Assembly (NCBI RefSeq): GCF_002865645.1
Contig: NW_020194560.1
Span: forward strand, 558,001-622,000
Reading direction: 5' to 3'
Source of the DNA: Hyaloscypha bicolor E
Taxonomy: Eukaryota; Ascomycota; Leotiomycetes; Helotiales; Hyaloscyphaceae
DNA: 64,000 nt
The notes under the pieces are model-generated. The model was given only the letters and a program-made list of their open reading frames with translations, made no database searches and was not told the origin of the DNA. A program made the position numbers and the translations under genes. Below, piece after piece: positions 1 through 10,306 of the stretch. Numbering within the stretch: position 1 is the first letter of the stretch; each line of letters begins with the position of its first letter.

Positions 1-237
1 TTTCTGGAATGTCCTTGATGAGTGAGTGTTGAAAGAGAGTGAGCAAGCGATGTCGTCGTTGCAAAGGAAATGGTGTGGCGTTTCTACCTGGCCCTAACCG
101 GATGCGGCAAGGTGTCGTGCCACGCCTTCTTCAAGTCTCTGTTAATCAACGAGCCCCTCCTTCGATCTCCATCTTGGGAACCTCCCATTTCCTACAACCA
201 AAACAACCAGACAATTCGAGAAAACCGTAGCCAAGCT

Positions 238-819
238 ATGAGTCGAGGCGGTAAACTCGCACCCGAGGTCAATCGGTGCGTTCTTCCCTCTACCTGGAGT
301 TAATGCATGACAGGGGCAATTGCTAACAGGATCACGGCAGAGCTTTGTTCGTCAAGAATCTAAGGTTCGTCCATATACTCGAGATAGCGATGGCAGATCG
401 ACCTGGGATGATGTATTGAAGAAGTGTACTGACGGGTAACAGCTACAACGTCACTCCTGAGGAGCTCTTCGACCTCTTCGGCAAGTTTGGTCCAATCCGG
501 TATGTTCACCAAGGCTTGACTTCTCGCAGCATGCTAACAAGGTAGCCAAATCCGCCAGGGAATTGCCAGCGGCACCAAGGGCACGGCCTTCGTTGTCTAC
601 GAAGACGTGATGGATGCGAAGCAGGCGTGTGACAAGCTGAACGGCTTTAACTTCCAAAATCGCTACCTCGTCGGTACGTCGACCTCCCCACCTCTGCAAA
701 CATTACTAATATCCCCAGTCCTCTACCACCAGCCAGACAAGATGGTCAAGTCAAAACAGGACCTCGAGGAGCGCAAGGAGAATTTAGAGCAGCTCAAGAA
801 GCAGCACGGTATCGAATAA
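238..819 (+). CDS. SF3B6: Splicing factor 3b subunit 6 (SF3b14/p14), 5 exons
   Basis: This is the small RRM protein of the U2 snRNP SF3b complex, which sits at the branch-point adenosine with SF3B1. Proposed exons are 238-275, 341-364, 443-499, 546-673 and 719-819, giving 115 aa, close to the roughly 125 aa of the human protein. All four introns are GT..AG, and introns 1 to 3 carry a CTAAC- or TGAC-type branch site. The start is the ATG in MSRGGKLAPEVNR, which matches the conserved LPPEVNR leader. RNP2 is LFVKNL (residues 15-20) and RNP1 is KGTAFVVY (51-58). QIRQG, the NRYLVVLYH strand and the C-terminal helix ending KKQHGIE also match. Phe16 occupies the place of human Tyr22, the residue known to contact the branch adenosine. 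The frame stays open after the TAA (see 820-1083). Confidence 0.94.
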
Positions 820-1083
820 CGACCAGACGGGCCTGCGGATCAAGCACAAGCACCTACACCAGCACACACACCTCGAAATGCGTTGGCGAGCACAACTTCC
901 AACACCAAAAAGGCTAGGAAAGCTTCTACAAAATCGAGATCTGTAGGCCCGTCTACGAGGAAAGGGAGCGTGATCTCTTCTTCCGGCACCAAACACGGGG
1001 AGGGGGCGAGAACGGGCGTAAATACCAACAACTCTTCTTTCTTTGCTACTTTCTTTGGGGGACTGTTTTCCAAACGGCGTTGA
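820..1083 (+). other. In-frame open extension after the SF3B6 stop
   Basis: Immediately after the TAA of SF3B6 the same frame runs 87 sense codons to a TGA at 1081-1083. The conceptual peptide is rich in S, T, K and R and ends in FFGGLFSKRR. It may be 3' UTR that is open by chance, a readthrough or alternatively spliced C-terminus, or a remnant. The stop context (TAA then C) is not a known strong readthrough context. No separate gene can be argued here. Confidence 0.3.
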
Positions 1084-1507
1084 TAAGGCACGGAGACCAG
1101 CGAATGGCAGTGATTCGGTGGCGGTCTTTGCAATCGGTTTCTTCATGAGCTTTACTGTCGTGGCTTGCTAAATTGACACTTGTGCAGCCCTTGGCGCGGT
1201 CAGGCAATCCTCTTCTTCTCCTTCAAAATAAGAATATTCCTTCCTTGACTGTGATTGGTATCCAAAACCAAAGCCATCAGTCGTACCGCCCCCCATCTAT
1301 AATTTCCCTTGTCCAGCTGCGACGAAAACCGCATTGTTGACATCCAACATTACCCACCCCTTTCCACCACCTCGAAGTTATTCCGTGGGATCAACGCTTC
1401 TCCGAAACGTGACAGACACACCAAAGAGCTAAGCCGACACGATGCGCCTATCCGGATGCAGCCTCGTAATGTCCACGTGCGAGATTCCGTGCCGCCTTAT
1501 CGTCTCG
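1084..1507. other. Intergenic region upstream of the CxxC mini-protein gene
   Basis: The 3' flank of SF3B6 and the 5' flank of the next gene. Pyrimidine-rich and non-repetitive. A 118-codon open frame at 1309-1665 overlaps the promoter and start of the next gene and has no protein-like features. No RNA gene is recognised. Confidence 0.6.
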
Positions 1508-1517
1508 AGGATATAAG
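1508..1517 (+). promoter_or_regulatory. TATA box of the CxxC mini-protein gene
   Basis: GGATATAAG lies about 140 bp before the ATG at 1652. It is followed by a CT-rich stretch and then a CAA-rich leader, the usual layout of a fungal TATA promoter. A TATA box suggests an inducible, stress-type gene (inference). Confidence 0.55.
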
Positions 1518-1651
1518 CCCCGCTTCCCCACCCTTCCTTATCACCCTCTCTCTTCAACCTCAAAGCAACCATCTGACAACATCAACATCAACTCGCACAC
1601 AAATACTAGTCCTCGTCAAAAGACAGAACTTCAAAGGCCTCGATAACAAAC

Positions 1652-1858
1652 ATGCACGGCGCTGACTGCCCTAAATGCGGTGCTAGCTCTGATGGCAGCT
1701 CAAAGAGCTGCACTAGCTGTGGTGCTGTATGTGCCCCATCCCCTCTCTCCCTTCACCATCAATTTCTCCTCCCTCCACTTTCACCATCCGCTTCCTCCAT
1801 CTTTATTGCCTCTTGCGCATACAGAAAGCTGACAGAGACACAGTCCTGCCCCAACTAA
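1652..1858 (+). CDS. Small CxxC-rich peptide (zinc-ribbon- or metallothionein-like), 2 exons
   Basis: Exon 1 is 1652-1726 and encodes 25 residues containing CPKCG and CTSCG. The GTATGT intron runs to a 3' site at 1843, with a CTGAC branch site about 11 nt before it. Exon 2 (1844-1858) then adds SCPN and a stop, for 29 aa. A 3' site at 1828 is also in frame and would add five residues (LTETQ). The four main cysteines have the spacing C-x2-C-x10-C-x2-C of short zinc-ribbon motifs, with a fifth near the C-terminus. At this size the product could instead be a metal-buffering peptide like fungal metallothioneins. The TATA box and A-rich leader support real transcription. Metal binding is inferred from the cysteine pattern alone. 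Confidence 0.55.
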   Translation: MHGADCPKCGASSDGSSKSCTSCGAVCAPSPLSLHHQFLLPPLSPSASSIFIASCAYRKLTETQSCPN

Positions 1859-3287
1859 ACCCCTCCTCAACCAGCCAGCCTCGTCCTCTCTCCTTCTTCT
1901 CCGAGGCTCTAACAACTACCATGCGAGACTGTTGATATGACGGGTCTTGGTTTGATGGGCTCGGGAGGGTAAATTCCTTGCGCGTTGCTTTCTTGTTGAT
2001 TTTAGGCCGGGTTGGGGCTTCACTCTTTCATGGTTGCTGCATAGGAAGGGAAATGCCTGAATGGGATGTTGGTGGGACAGTTCAGTGCATGGTTTGGAGG
2101 ATAGGGATAACGTTCTTTGTGTCAATGAGGAATGGATGCATGCAATGCTTTACACTACCCACGTACAATTCGTGAGGCCAACACTGGGTTTTCTTCCGGC
2201 AAGCTTCTCCCTTTCTATATCGAGACCCTACTGCGTGTGGAGAACGCCGACCATCGCTCATCTGGGAACACCCTCCTCTGTAAGCAAGGAATGCAGCCAG
2301 GCGTATATAAACTGCCAGAACCTGCTGAGCCTGTCTTTCAACACTGACATCGTGGGCTTCGTGTTTCACTTCAAGTCAACAACCCTGGTTGAGGTATTCT
2401 GGCCAAGGAGACTGTCGGATGTGTTCCGCGGGAACACTTTGGCGGCGAAAAGTAAGACATGGGGATGAGACGGGGCAGCCGCGGACGAGATCGTGGGAGG
2501 GGCTTTGGAACAGAGATACTGGCCGCAAAGGGGGCGGTGATATTGTGATATTGTGCTCTTTGTTTGGTTGTATCCGGTGTAGACTTCCCACTTCCAAAGG
2601 CGTGAACACCCAAGATTGTACCGAGCAGCTCCACTTCCGGCGGCTTCAAGACCCAAGATTGTACCAAGCAGCATAGTAGATTGAGGGACTGAAAATCAGG
2701 GAGAGGATGTTTCAGTGTATAAAATTCTATGCCCCCTTTCAGCTCTCAGGGCCAAACACGGCCTCGGCCGAACTACCTTTGTATGATTTGATATTTTTTG
2801 ACGTTCCCAGCTCCAAGTCCCAAGAAAGTTCTCGGAGTCGAAGTTAAGGGTGATGACTAATCAAGATTAAGGTACATCATGGTGCACCACTAAATCAAGA
2901 TTTCGCCACCAAACGACGCTAGGCTGCTTTACCCCATCACAAGGCAACCTCAACACAGCCTGGCTGCACAGCTTTTATGTACCATGTCATCGTTTTCAAC
3001 AACTTCACTTCTCAACCTCATTTGATTCTTCCACGCCCTTTTTCTTTGCCTCACCTCCAGACCATATTCTTGCGGGATTTACTACTGCTTGCCTATTCAC
3101 GAGAATCGCAAGATTGAGCTTGACCAGACCTTGATTCAGAAACATCACCACCCTCTTCGCATTGCATCACACTGGAGGCGCGATACAATCACGAATGACA
3201 GCCTTATAACCTTCGACCCGCACATTCCATACTCCCTGCTGCCTCAAGCCCCGAATACAAAGGCAACGACAAGGGCACAAGATCTTG
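1859..3287. other. Intergenic region between the CxxC peptide and the STIMATE-like gene
   Basis: The open frames here on both strands are short, overlap one another and show no domain or biased composition. The last 300 bases are CT- and CAA-rich and probably form the leader of the gene starting at 3288. The only structure I see is the two-copy repeat at 2590-2672. Confidence 0.6.
2590..2672 (+). repeat. Two-copy imperfect tandem repeat, period 43 bp
   Basis: The 22-bp core at 2608-2629 recurs at 2651-2672 with one mismatch. Each copy is preceded by CTTCC and a purine-rich spacer. No transposon ends are visible. Confidence 0.7.
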
Positions 3288-4577
3288 ATGCTTCCACCAC
3301 CGGGCTTGGAGCCCTCACTCGCCTCCCTCCTCCAAGATGCAACACCCACATCCCTCCTCTCCGACGCGATAGCAACAGCCACCTCCCTCCACTCCCTCGG
3401 CGTCGACTTCCCCACCATCACCTCGGCCGTCCTCTCCACCGCAACAGCCATCTCCTCTTCCCCGAAAGAACCAGACAACGGCGAATGCCGCCTCCTCGGT
3501 CCCTTCGCCATCTTCGTACAAGGCGCCTTAGGCTGCTTCGCTCTCCTAGCACTGGTATACAAACGATGGCGAGAACGGCCGCAAAGACCTATTAAGATCT
3601 GGTCCTTCGATGTCTCAAAACAAGTTGTGGGAAGTGTGTTGGTACATATTGCGAATCTGTTGATGAGCATGCTGTCGAGTGGGCAGTTTTCGATAAAGCT
3701 GGATCCGAATATCGTGACGAGAGGGTTGGCAGGGAGAATGACGGATGAACATGGGAATTACAGGCCGAATCCGTGTTCGTTTTACTTGTTGAATTTGGCT
3801 ATCGATGTAAGTCCTATCCCTTGCTGAGAATGTAGGAATTTTTGCTGATGGTTTGATACGCAGACGACGATAGGCATCCCAATCCTCATCTTCCTCCTAC
3901 GCATCCTCACCGCCCTCTTCGCACTAACCCCTATCGGCAACCCGCGCGAATCTATCGAGTCTGGGAACTACGGCAGCCCGCCTCGCGCATGGTGGTGGTT
4001 CAAACAATCCATAATCTACTTCATCGGCCTGATGGGCATGAAGGTCTGCGTCCTGATCATCTTTCTCGTGCTCCCCTGGATATCACGCGTTGGTGACTGG
4101 GCTTTGAAATGGACAGAGGGCGACGAGGCACTACAAGTCATCTTCGTCATGTTGGTTTTCCCAGTCATTATGAATGCGACGCAATACTATATCATCGATT
4201 CTTTTATTAAGAACCAGAAACCAGAGCATGAGCGGATACCAGACTCGGACGCAGATGCGGAAGTTCAAAGCCATCAACCGTTCGAGGATGGGAGGAGTGG
4301 CAGCAGTGATGAGATTCATAGTGGGGATGAGGAGGACGAGGAGGTGATGGCGAAGGAAGAGGAGTTGAAGAGGGCGAAATCGAAGGTTAAGGAAAGTAAG
4401 AGGTTTAGTGGGGGCAGCAGCAGGAAGGGGTTGAAGACGGGGCATAAGGATTACGATCCGCTTTTTGATGGGGAGAGCAGCCCGACGGTCGTGGGGAGCG
4501 CGAGTACGAGTGATCGGGAGAGACTGATGGCGAAGGAAGAGGAGAGTGAAGATGAAGATGAGAGGCGGAAGAGGTAG
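3288..4577 (+). CDS. STIMATE/TMEM110-family multi-pass membrane protein (fungal vacuolar/ER type), 2 exons
   Basis: Exons 3288-3806 and 3864-4577, separated by a 57-nt GTAAGT..CAG intron, give 410 aa. Residues 1-65 are Ser/Thr/Ala-rich. Hydrophobic segments lie near 70-91, 111-130, 174-194, 219-245 and 262-285. The stretch NPCSFYLLNLAID-TTIGIP spans the splice junction and is the hallmark of this family. It is known in animals as STIMATE, an ER regulator of STIM1 at ER-plasma membrane contacts, and in yeast as the vacuolar membrane protein YPL162C. The cytosolic tail (about 290-410) is very acidic and then basic, with MAKEEE at 335-340 and again at 395-400. Its role in this fungus is inferred from the family only. 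The ATG at 3288 is the first in frame. Confidence 0.85.
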
Positions 4578-5626
4578 AGCGTGATGACGAAGGGAGATGT
4601 TGGTATTTACGTCAGGTGTACTTGTATATTCGGTGTTTGGCTCATTGATTGGGTTGGGGTACGGTCCACTTGTTTTCGATATTGCTGCAAGAAGACAACT
4701 CATTGTTGGGCGTTGGGGTGTTGTTTCTTCCACATCCATATACGTGGCTTTGTGGAATGAGGGCATTGCATTGCATTGAGTGCTTGGTTATAGTGTATTG
4801 GGGATAGTTAGAGAATCCAGTTCACACTTTCTTACTCACTCAGTCCCTCCCGGTGTTGAGCTTTGGTGAACGGGGAGTGAGAGGTTTCGAATGCGCAAGT
4901 ATTCGTGTGAACATCCAGGTGGAATTGAATTTGAAAACAAACGTCATGCGTCCATGGAGGCGTGAGGACCGAGTCGGCACCCGTCAGTCATTCCCAGTAC
5001 AACATATTGCTCGATCCTCTTATATTTCTTAGGGTTGCATTTGCGCTACTTCTTTTGACGTGCTGCTTTGAGATTCATTCCCTTCTTCCCAGTCTTTTGC
5101 TGTCAAGGATCTTGTCGCTATCAAGTATCCCATTGTTGTCAAAGAACACCCATTTCGTCCCATCTACTACTTCCCCCCTCCTCAGTCAGCTTTAAGTATC
5201 GCAGACTCTTATTGAATTCTTCTTCCCTTCTCAGTCTAGCTTTGCGGTGTTGGGCTAATAATACGTCGACATCCTGCGCCATCTCATGCTTCTTCTCGGA
5301 GTACTTGCGTGTCTGAGTCTTGGGGGAGTGAGAACCCTAAGTGGGGGTTTTATATACCTTCTCCTCGCTCTAGACTTTGTTGGGGCAAGTTATGATGGGC
5401 CGCATAGTTGTGTTGCTCTATGTTTAGTTGATAGGTCGAGGAAGTTGACATTCAGGTTCGAGTTCTTTGACCAAAGGTGATAATCAGCTTTTGAACAAGG
5501 AATATAAATACTAGTTTTGTTAAAAAGGTGGGAAGCAGAGAAACACTTCGAGAACACACCAGCGTCCAGGCGAGCCAGCTTTAGTGTTCTTATAGTAACT
5601 TCTTCTGCTGTTATATTTGGCACCTT
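4578..5626. other. Intergenic region, no convincing gene
   Basis: 3' flank of the STIMATE-like gene followed by pyrimidine-rich single-copy DNA. The open frames are at most 82 codons, overlap, and have no recognisable domain. An untranslated RNA cannot be excluded. Confidence 0.5.
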
Positions 5627-5833
5627 TCAAGCAATCAAAGAACTTCTGTTTTGTGACATCGAGATTATGTGGCCATAAACTGTTGACTTCCACACCTCCG
5701 TGTTGTCAGCTGTCACTTTGTTGTCAACTGTCCCTTTGAACCCTCTGATCTCTACCGCTAGTGAACTGAGCACCACAGGCAGCCAAAGCATAATGCAACA
5801 GATCGCTTGCAAGATTCGACACATACGAAGCAT
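5627..5833 (-). CDS. Candidate small secreted peptide, 68 aa, weak
   Basis: The ATG at 5833 (minus strand) has A at -3 and opens a 68-codon frame. The first 25 residues are a short basic start followed by ICCIMLWLPVVLSSLA, which looks like a signal peptide with a possible cut after SLA. The rest is polar with no cysteine. A TATA-like stretch lies about 115 bp upstream (near 5950). No family is recognised, and a chance frame is at least as likely as a gene. Confidence 0.22.
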   Translation of the reverse strand: MLRMCRILQAICCIMLWLPVVLSSLAVEIRGFKGTVDNKVTADNTEVWKSTVYGHIISMSQNRSSLIA

Positions 5834-6030
5834 GTTACGACAGCTGGATCAGAGCGCCAGCCTGTCATAGTTGATTGTAAACCCGCAAACGGCGCATAGC
5901 CCGCGTTTTTGTATCTGGTGGATAAGAGGCGAGACGGGAGACTGGATTTAAATATCCTTTTCGCTGATGTTTTGACGTAGCAAGTGCACTAAACGCCGCC
6001 TCAGGCATTGGGCTTCTAGTCGCGACTTTG

Positions 6031-6038
6031 ATCTCTAC
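6031..6038. repeat. 8-bp target duplication of hAT-A, left copy
   Basis: ATCTCTAC, repeated exactly at 11640-11647 beyond the other end of the element. Eight base pairs is the duplication length of hAT transposons. Confidence 0.93.
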
Positions 6039-6127
6039 CAGTGTGTCAAATGATTTAGCTTGATTTGATTATCGCCTCTGAATCAAATCAAATCAAGTCA
6101 AAATCTACTTAATCAAATCATAATCAA

Positions 6128-6153
6128 CTATAATCAACTATAGTTGATTATAG
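6128..6153. promoter_or_regulatory. 26-bp perfect palindrome in the hAT-A left end
   Basis: A perfect inverted repeat centred on ACTATAGT, flanked by further AATCAA copies. About 10 bp further in lies the palindrome GTCACGTGAC (6165-6174), which also occurs in the non-autonomous element at 12172-12181. Probably a transposase- or host-factor-binding region (inference). Confidence 0.5.
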
Positions 6154-8246
6154 TTAATTATTTAGTCACGTGACCGTGCACGTGCGCTCGGAGGTTAGAA
6201 AGCGTGATGAGGCTAAAATAAGGTTTAGGCTAGCCTATATCCGGTATCGCTTCAGGCGCTCCTTACTAAATCAGGTATCGCGCCGCTTGGTAAGCGAAGC
6301 GGGACGAGCCGAAGGCGCTAGAACCTACTCGATTTTCTAGTAATTCCTTACCACCTTATAAATCTTATTATTATAAATAAAATAGCTAAAAATAAACCCT
6401 CTTATAAATAAATGCTTTGAAATTAGGGGGCTATTACTAATCAGACGCTTATTAAAGAATCTTCTAGATTCTAGAGAATTTATATATAAATAAGTAATTT
6501 CCCTCAAATTACTTTCTTCTCTCCTTACTTTATATATAAATATCTCAATAACTATAGCTCTAATTAAGAAGCTTTCGACTATAAACCTACTTATATTTAC
6601 TCGATATATTCGAAAATGTCTCAGTAATCCTCAATTAACCTTAATATCCTTCAAAATAAGAAGGATTTTGAGCTAGAACCACTTTTAAGATAAGCTCCTA
6701 TCTTTAAGCTTGGCTATATGAGAAAGACTCTAGACCCTCCTAAAGCTAATCCAGAGAACCTTAATAACTATCGAATAATTACTGTATTATACTTATTTAA
6801 GGGCTATAAGTAAGTAGTATATATTTTTAATTTAATTTAATTTAATTATAAAATAACTAATATATTTTTAGTAAAAAATTCACAAAACAAAGAATCGGAA
6901 AATCAATAAGTAATTATAAGAGCCATTATCTTAATAATTATAAGTCAGTTAATATAGATACTATATTAAAGGGCAATAAGCTTTATAAGTAATTAATATT
7001 AATTTATAAAATAATAACTAATAATTTTTATAGCTACTTTTCAAGACTCAAATCAAATATCTATTACCGAATTATTTAGTAAAGCTACTAGTCAAACTAG
7101 TAAAGGCTTTACTATAGTTCACTTTAAAAGATTATTATTAGACTTTATAGTTAATAATAATATTTCTTTTAGAGCTATTACTACTCCGAGCTTTAAAAAG
7201 CTACTTTAATATTTAAACTAGTAAGTTTTATTTAAAAATTACTTATATTAATAAATAACTAACATTTATATAATAAAGTACCGCCTTTATATTCTAAAGT
7301 ACTTACGGATAAGCTTACTTTAAGATATAATAATAATAGTAATCTTATAAAAGAAGAATTATCAAATAATATTTTATCGAACGGTGCTTTTTCTATTACT
7401 TTAGATACTTAGGTAGCTATAAATCAGAAGGCTTATTTAGGAATTACTATATAAGTTATTCTTATTAATAATAATTAATAAAAAATTTACTAATTTAATT
7501 TTTAGATATTTTATAAATAAAGATTTTAAATTAAAATCTTATTTATTAGCTATAAAAGATTTAAAAGATATTTATAGTAGTAAATATATGAATTCGGTTC
7601 TATTAGAAGCTTTAAAAGCTTATGGTATTAAATATAATATTACTAGGTAAGTAATATAAATCTTGTTTTTTTAAAAATAATTACTAATATATTTTATTTA
7701 GTATTACTCGAGATAATACTAGCTCAAATAATACCTTATTACAAGCTTTTATAAAGCATTATAATAAGAAAGGTATTAAATTTCAAGGAGATATTCCTTA
7801 TATAGCTTATGTATTAAACTTAGTAATTTAAGATATCTTAAAAGCTCTTATTAAGAATAATTATAATACTTCTTATTCTATGGATTTATACGAGCAAGAA
7901 AAGAACGAACTTAAAGAAAGAGAAGAAGGAGAAAGAGTAGAATAAATAACAAGTAAGTTTCTTATATAATTTATAAGAGATTTATTAATAAATTATAGAT
8001 TTATTAATTTGGAAAAAGATTAGAAAGACTATTATAGGTCTTAAATATAATTAGGAAAATCAATGGCTATTAGAAGCTCAAATTAAAGCTTTTAATATAG
8101 AAAATGCTCGGTTTCCTTAACTTAGTAAGTAATTAATTAATTAATTATTAATTAATTAATTATTAATTAATACTAATTATTTATAGATTAAAAAACACAG
8201 TAGTCTTCGACTTATTATATATTAAAAGACTTTTTATATATATATA

Positions 8247-10306
8247 GTAGAAGCTCGCTATAACGATACCATTTTTAGTGCCATTTTCTTACGATACACC
8301 GAGGCATCATTTAATTAAGGATCACATGCATATATACTAAATATAGAAGGAACTGAAGATATATAAAGAACCTCTTAACCCTAATGCCTCACTACTTGCA
8401 AAGAACCTCCTGAGAACTCCATATAAGCTTGCCTTGCCTTTACTGCCTTCCTTTGGATATACATAGCTTTTATAGCATCAAGCTTATATATAATCTCACT
8501 TTGTCTATCCTCCTATTATTTCTCATATAGATTTAGTAAATCAAGTACAGCTATCGCTTCAACTAACTTCACTTCCCTAATCTCCTCCTACTTTTCCTGC
8601 TCCTCTATATCAGACTGAGTATCCCTTGAACCTCCCTATATATAGCAATTCACAATCACCTCCAGAGTCATACTCTTATCCTCTACGATTTCCTCGTTAA
8701 TTAGTACAATAAACTAGCTAATAGGGAGAGGATTATTAAATTAAGTAGTATACTAAATAGTCGATTAGAGGATTTTGATTATCTCTCGATTCTTTGCTTA
8801 CTGAGTAGCCTATTCTAGATCAATTTCGCCGTAGGTATCGAGATCTCTACCAAAGAGAGGTTTTATAATAAGGCTTGATTTATACCAGTAATTCGTAATC
8901 GTAAAAGCTTTAACGTAATTATTCCAGGCATATACTATCCAGTTAACCGTATGGAGGAGAGTAACTATCTTATTGGGATCCTTATCCGTCTCAAATTACT
9001 TAATTATATAGCTAACCTACTACTTGCAATAATAAAGCTTAAAGGCACTAATAATACCTTGATCTGCCGGTTACTAGTATAATATTATATTAGGAGGTAG
9101 CCATTCTACTTATATATATAAGAGAGCTTGTTTTCCACTAACGAGATTAATACTATATTAGTACCCTGAGAAGTTATCCATAAATAGAAGAACATACCGG
9201 CCTTGAGTAAAGTACTTGCGATTAACCCAGTAGAGGTATTCTATATAGATAATACCAGTTATCCACTTAGAGTTATTATACCGGTATTATATACCCAAGA
9301 GTTATCGATTAATATGCTTAAAACACCGAGGGTTTTCGCTCTTTCCAATTAACCAAGGCTCCTACTTATTAGTACCCGTAGTATTAACCGTAAGAGTAAG
9401 AGTAATTCGGTCTTTACTCTTTCTGCCTCTATTACTAGCCTCAGTTACTAGTATACGGTTTAGTAACAGTTTCCAGAATAAACCAGTCTTATCCATATTT
9501 AAGATATTTTCAGGAGGATATATGGCTGCCAAGTCTCGATTTTCCTGCATTTGCTTAATATTCTCAGGGCTATCGATATCTGCCATACCCCCTTCGCTAT
9601 AGCAGACGTATTCCTTGATATAGAAGCGATTCTTGAAATTAGTTAACCATCCATTAGACCATTTAGGCTCTGGTTACTCGTAATATTAAGGGAGAAGGTA
9701 CCAGATCTCGTATGCCTTCTGCTTAAGAGTATCGCCCGTAATTACTACCTTCTGCCCTTATATCTTCTATTACTATTCAAAGAGTGCCGCTTCAAGATCA
9801 GGCCAATTAGATTGGCTTAAATATTAAAGCGTAAGGCTCGTATCTTTTCGTATATCGGTATCGAGGTAATCGAATTAAGGGCTAAGGCTAAGGGAAACAG
9901 TCGACTAGTTAATCTTATAGTTAAACTCGTCCTGGAACCACTTAATAAGATTAGTATATATAGCTTTAGGATAGGATTACTTGTGCCTCTGTAGAGCTCG
10001 GCAATCAGCTTCTATCAAGCCTCTTCGTCGTTTTTTAGGCTATTCGGGGGCTAGAGAGCCAGAGGTAAGAGCCTGAGAGGGAGCGGATAGCCCTGAGGGC
10101 TCTGGAATATCGATAAATTAATCTATTACTCAGGCTAATTTAGAATGATATACTACCAAAAATCAAGGGTTGGGACCGAAAAACCTAACGATAATCGTAT
10201 TACTAAGGATATCGTAAGCCTAAGGCTAAAAAAGCACGGGACCGTACGGCCGTATCGTATTACTAAGGATATTGCTATATCGGGGATTATTATAGCGAGT
10301 TTCTAC
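8247..10306 (-). mobile_element. Fot1/pogo-type Tc1-mariner transposon nested in hAT-A
   Basis: The inverted ends read GTAGAAGCTCGCTATAA on the left and its complement, with one mismatch, on the right. They are flanked by a TA duplication (8245-8246 and 10307-10308). The hAT transposase reads up to the left end and resumes just after the right end, so the insertion point is certain. A 17-bp direct repeat (CGTATTACTAAGGATAT) occurs twice near the right end, around 10197 and 10256. At 2.06 kb it is the usual size for the group. Confidence 0.9.
8330..10150 (-). pseudogene. Pogo/Fot1 DDE transposase, RIP-degraded
   Basis: Read on the minus strand, the frame holds the catalytic start ILNMDKTGLFWK and then NRGRKSKDRITL near 9362-9586. 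Further on come the FMDNFSG block near 9180-9200 and a LPPN..PADQGIISAFK-like segment near 9010-9110, all hallmarks of the DDE domain of Fot1/pogo transposases. The N-terminal half, where the CENP-B-type DNA-binding domain belongs, lies upstream toward 10 kb but is too decayed to delimit. Stops interrupt it throughout. Confidence 0.8.

Noticed and set aside
784..1146. Minus-strand frames opposite the SF3B6 3' end
   Set aside because: Antisense of the SF3B6 3' region, low-complexity, no family resemblance.
2061..2676. Overlapping 95-135 codon frames on both strands
   Set aside because: Mutually overlapping, no conserved motif; two arise from the 43-bp tandem repeat.
3089..3670. Two long open frames (about 167 codons) on + and - strands over the start of the STIMATE-like gene
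   Set aside because: Both are Arg/Pro/His-rich shadows of the real coding frame and its leader; no domain.
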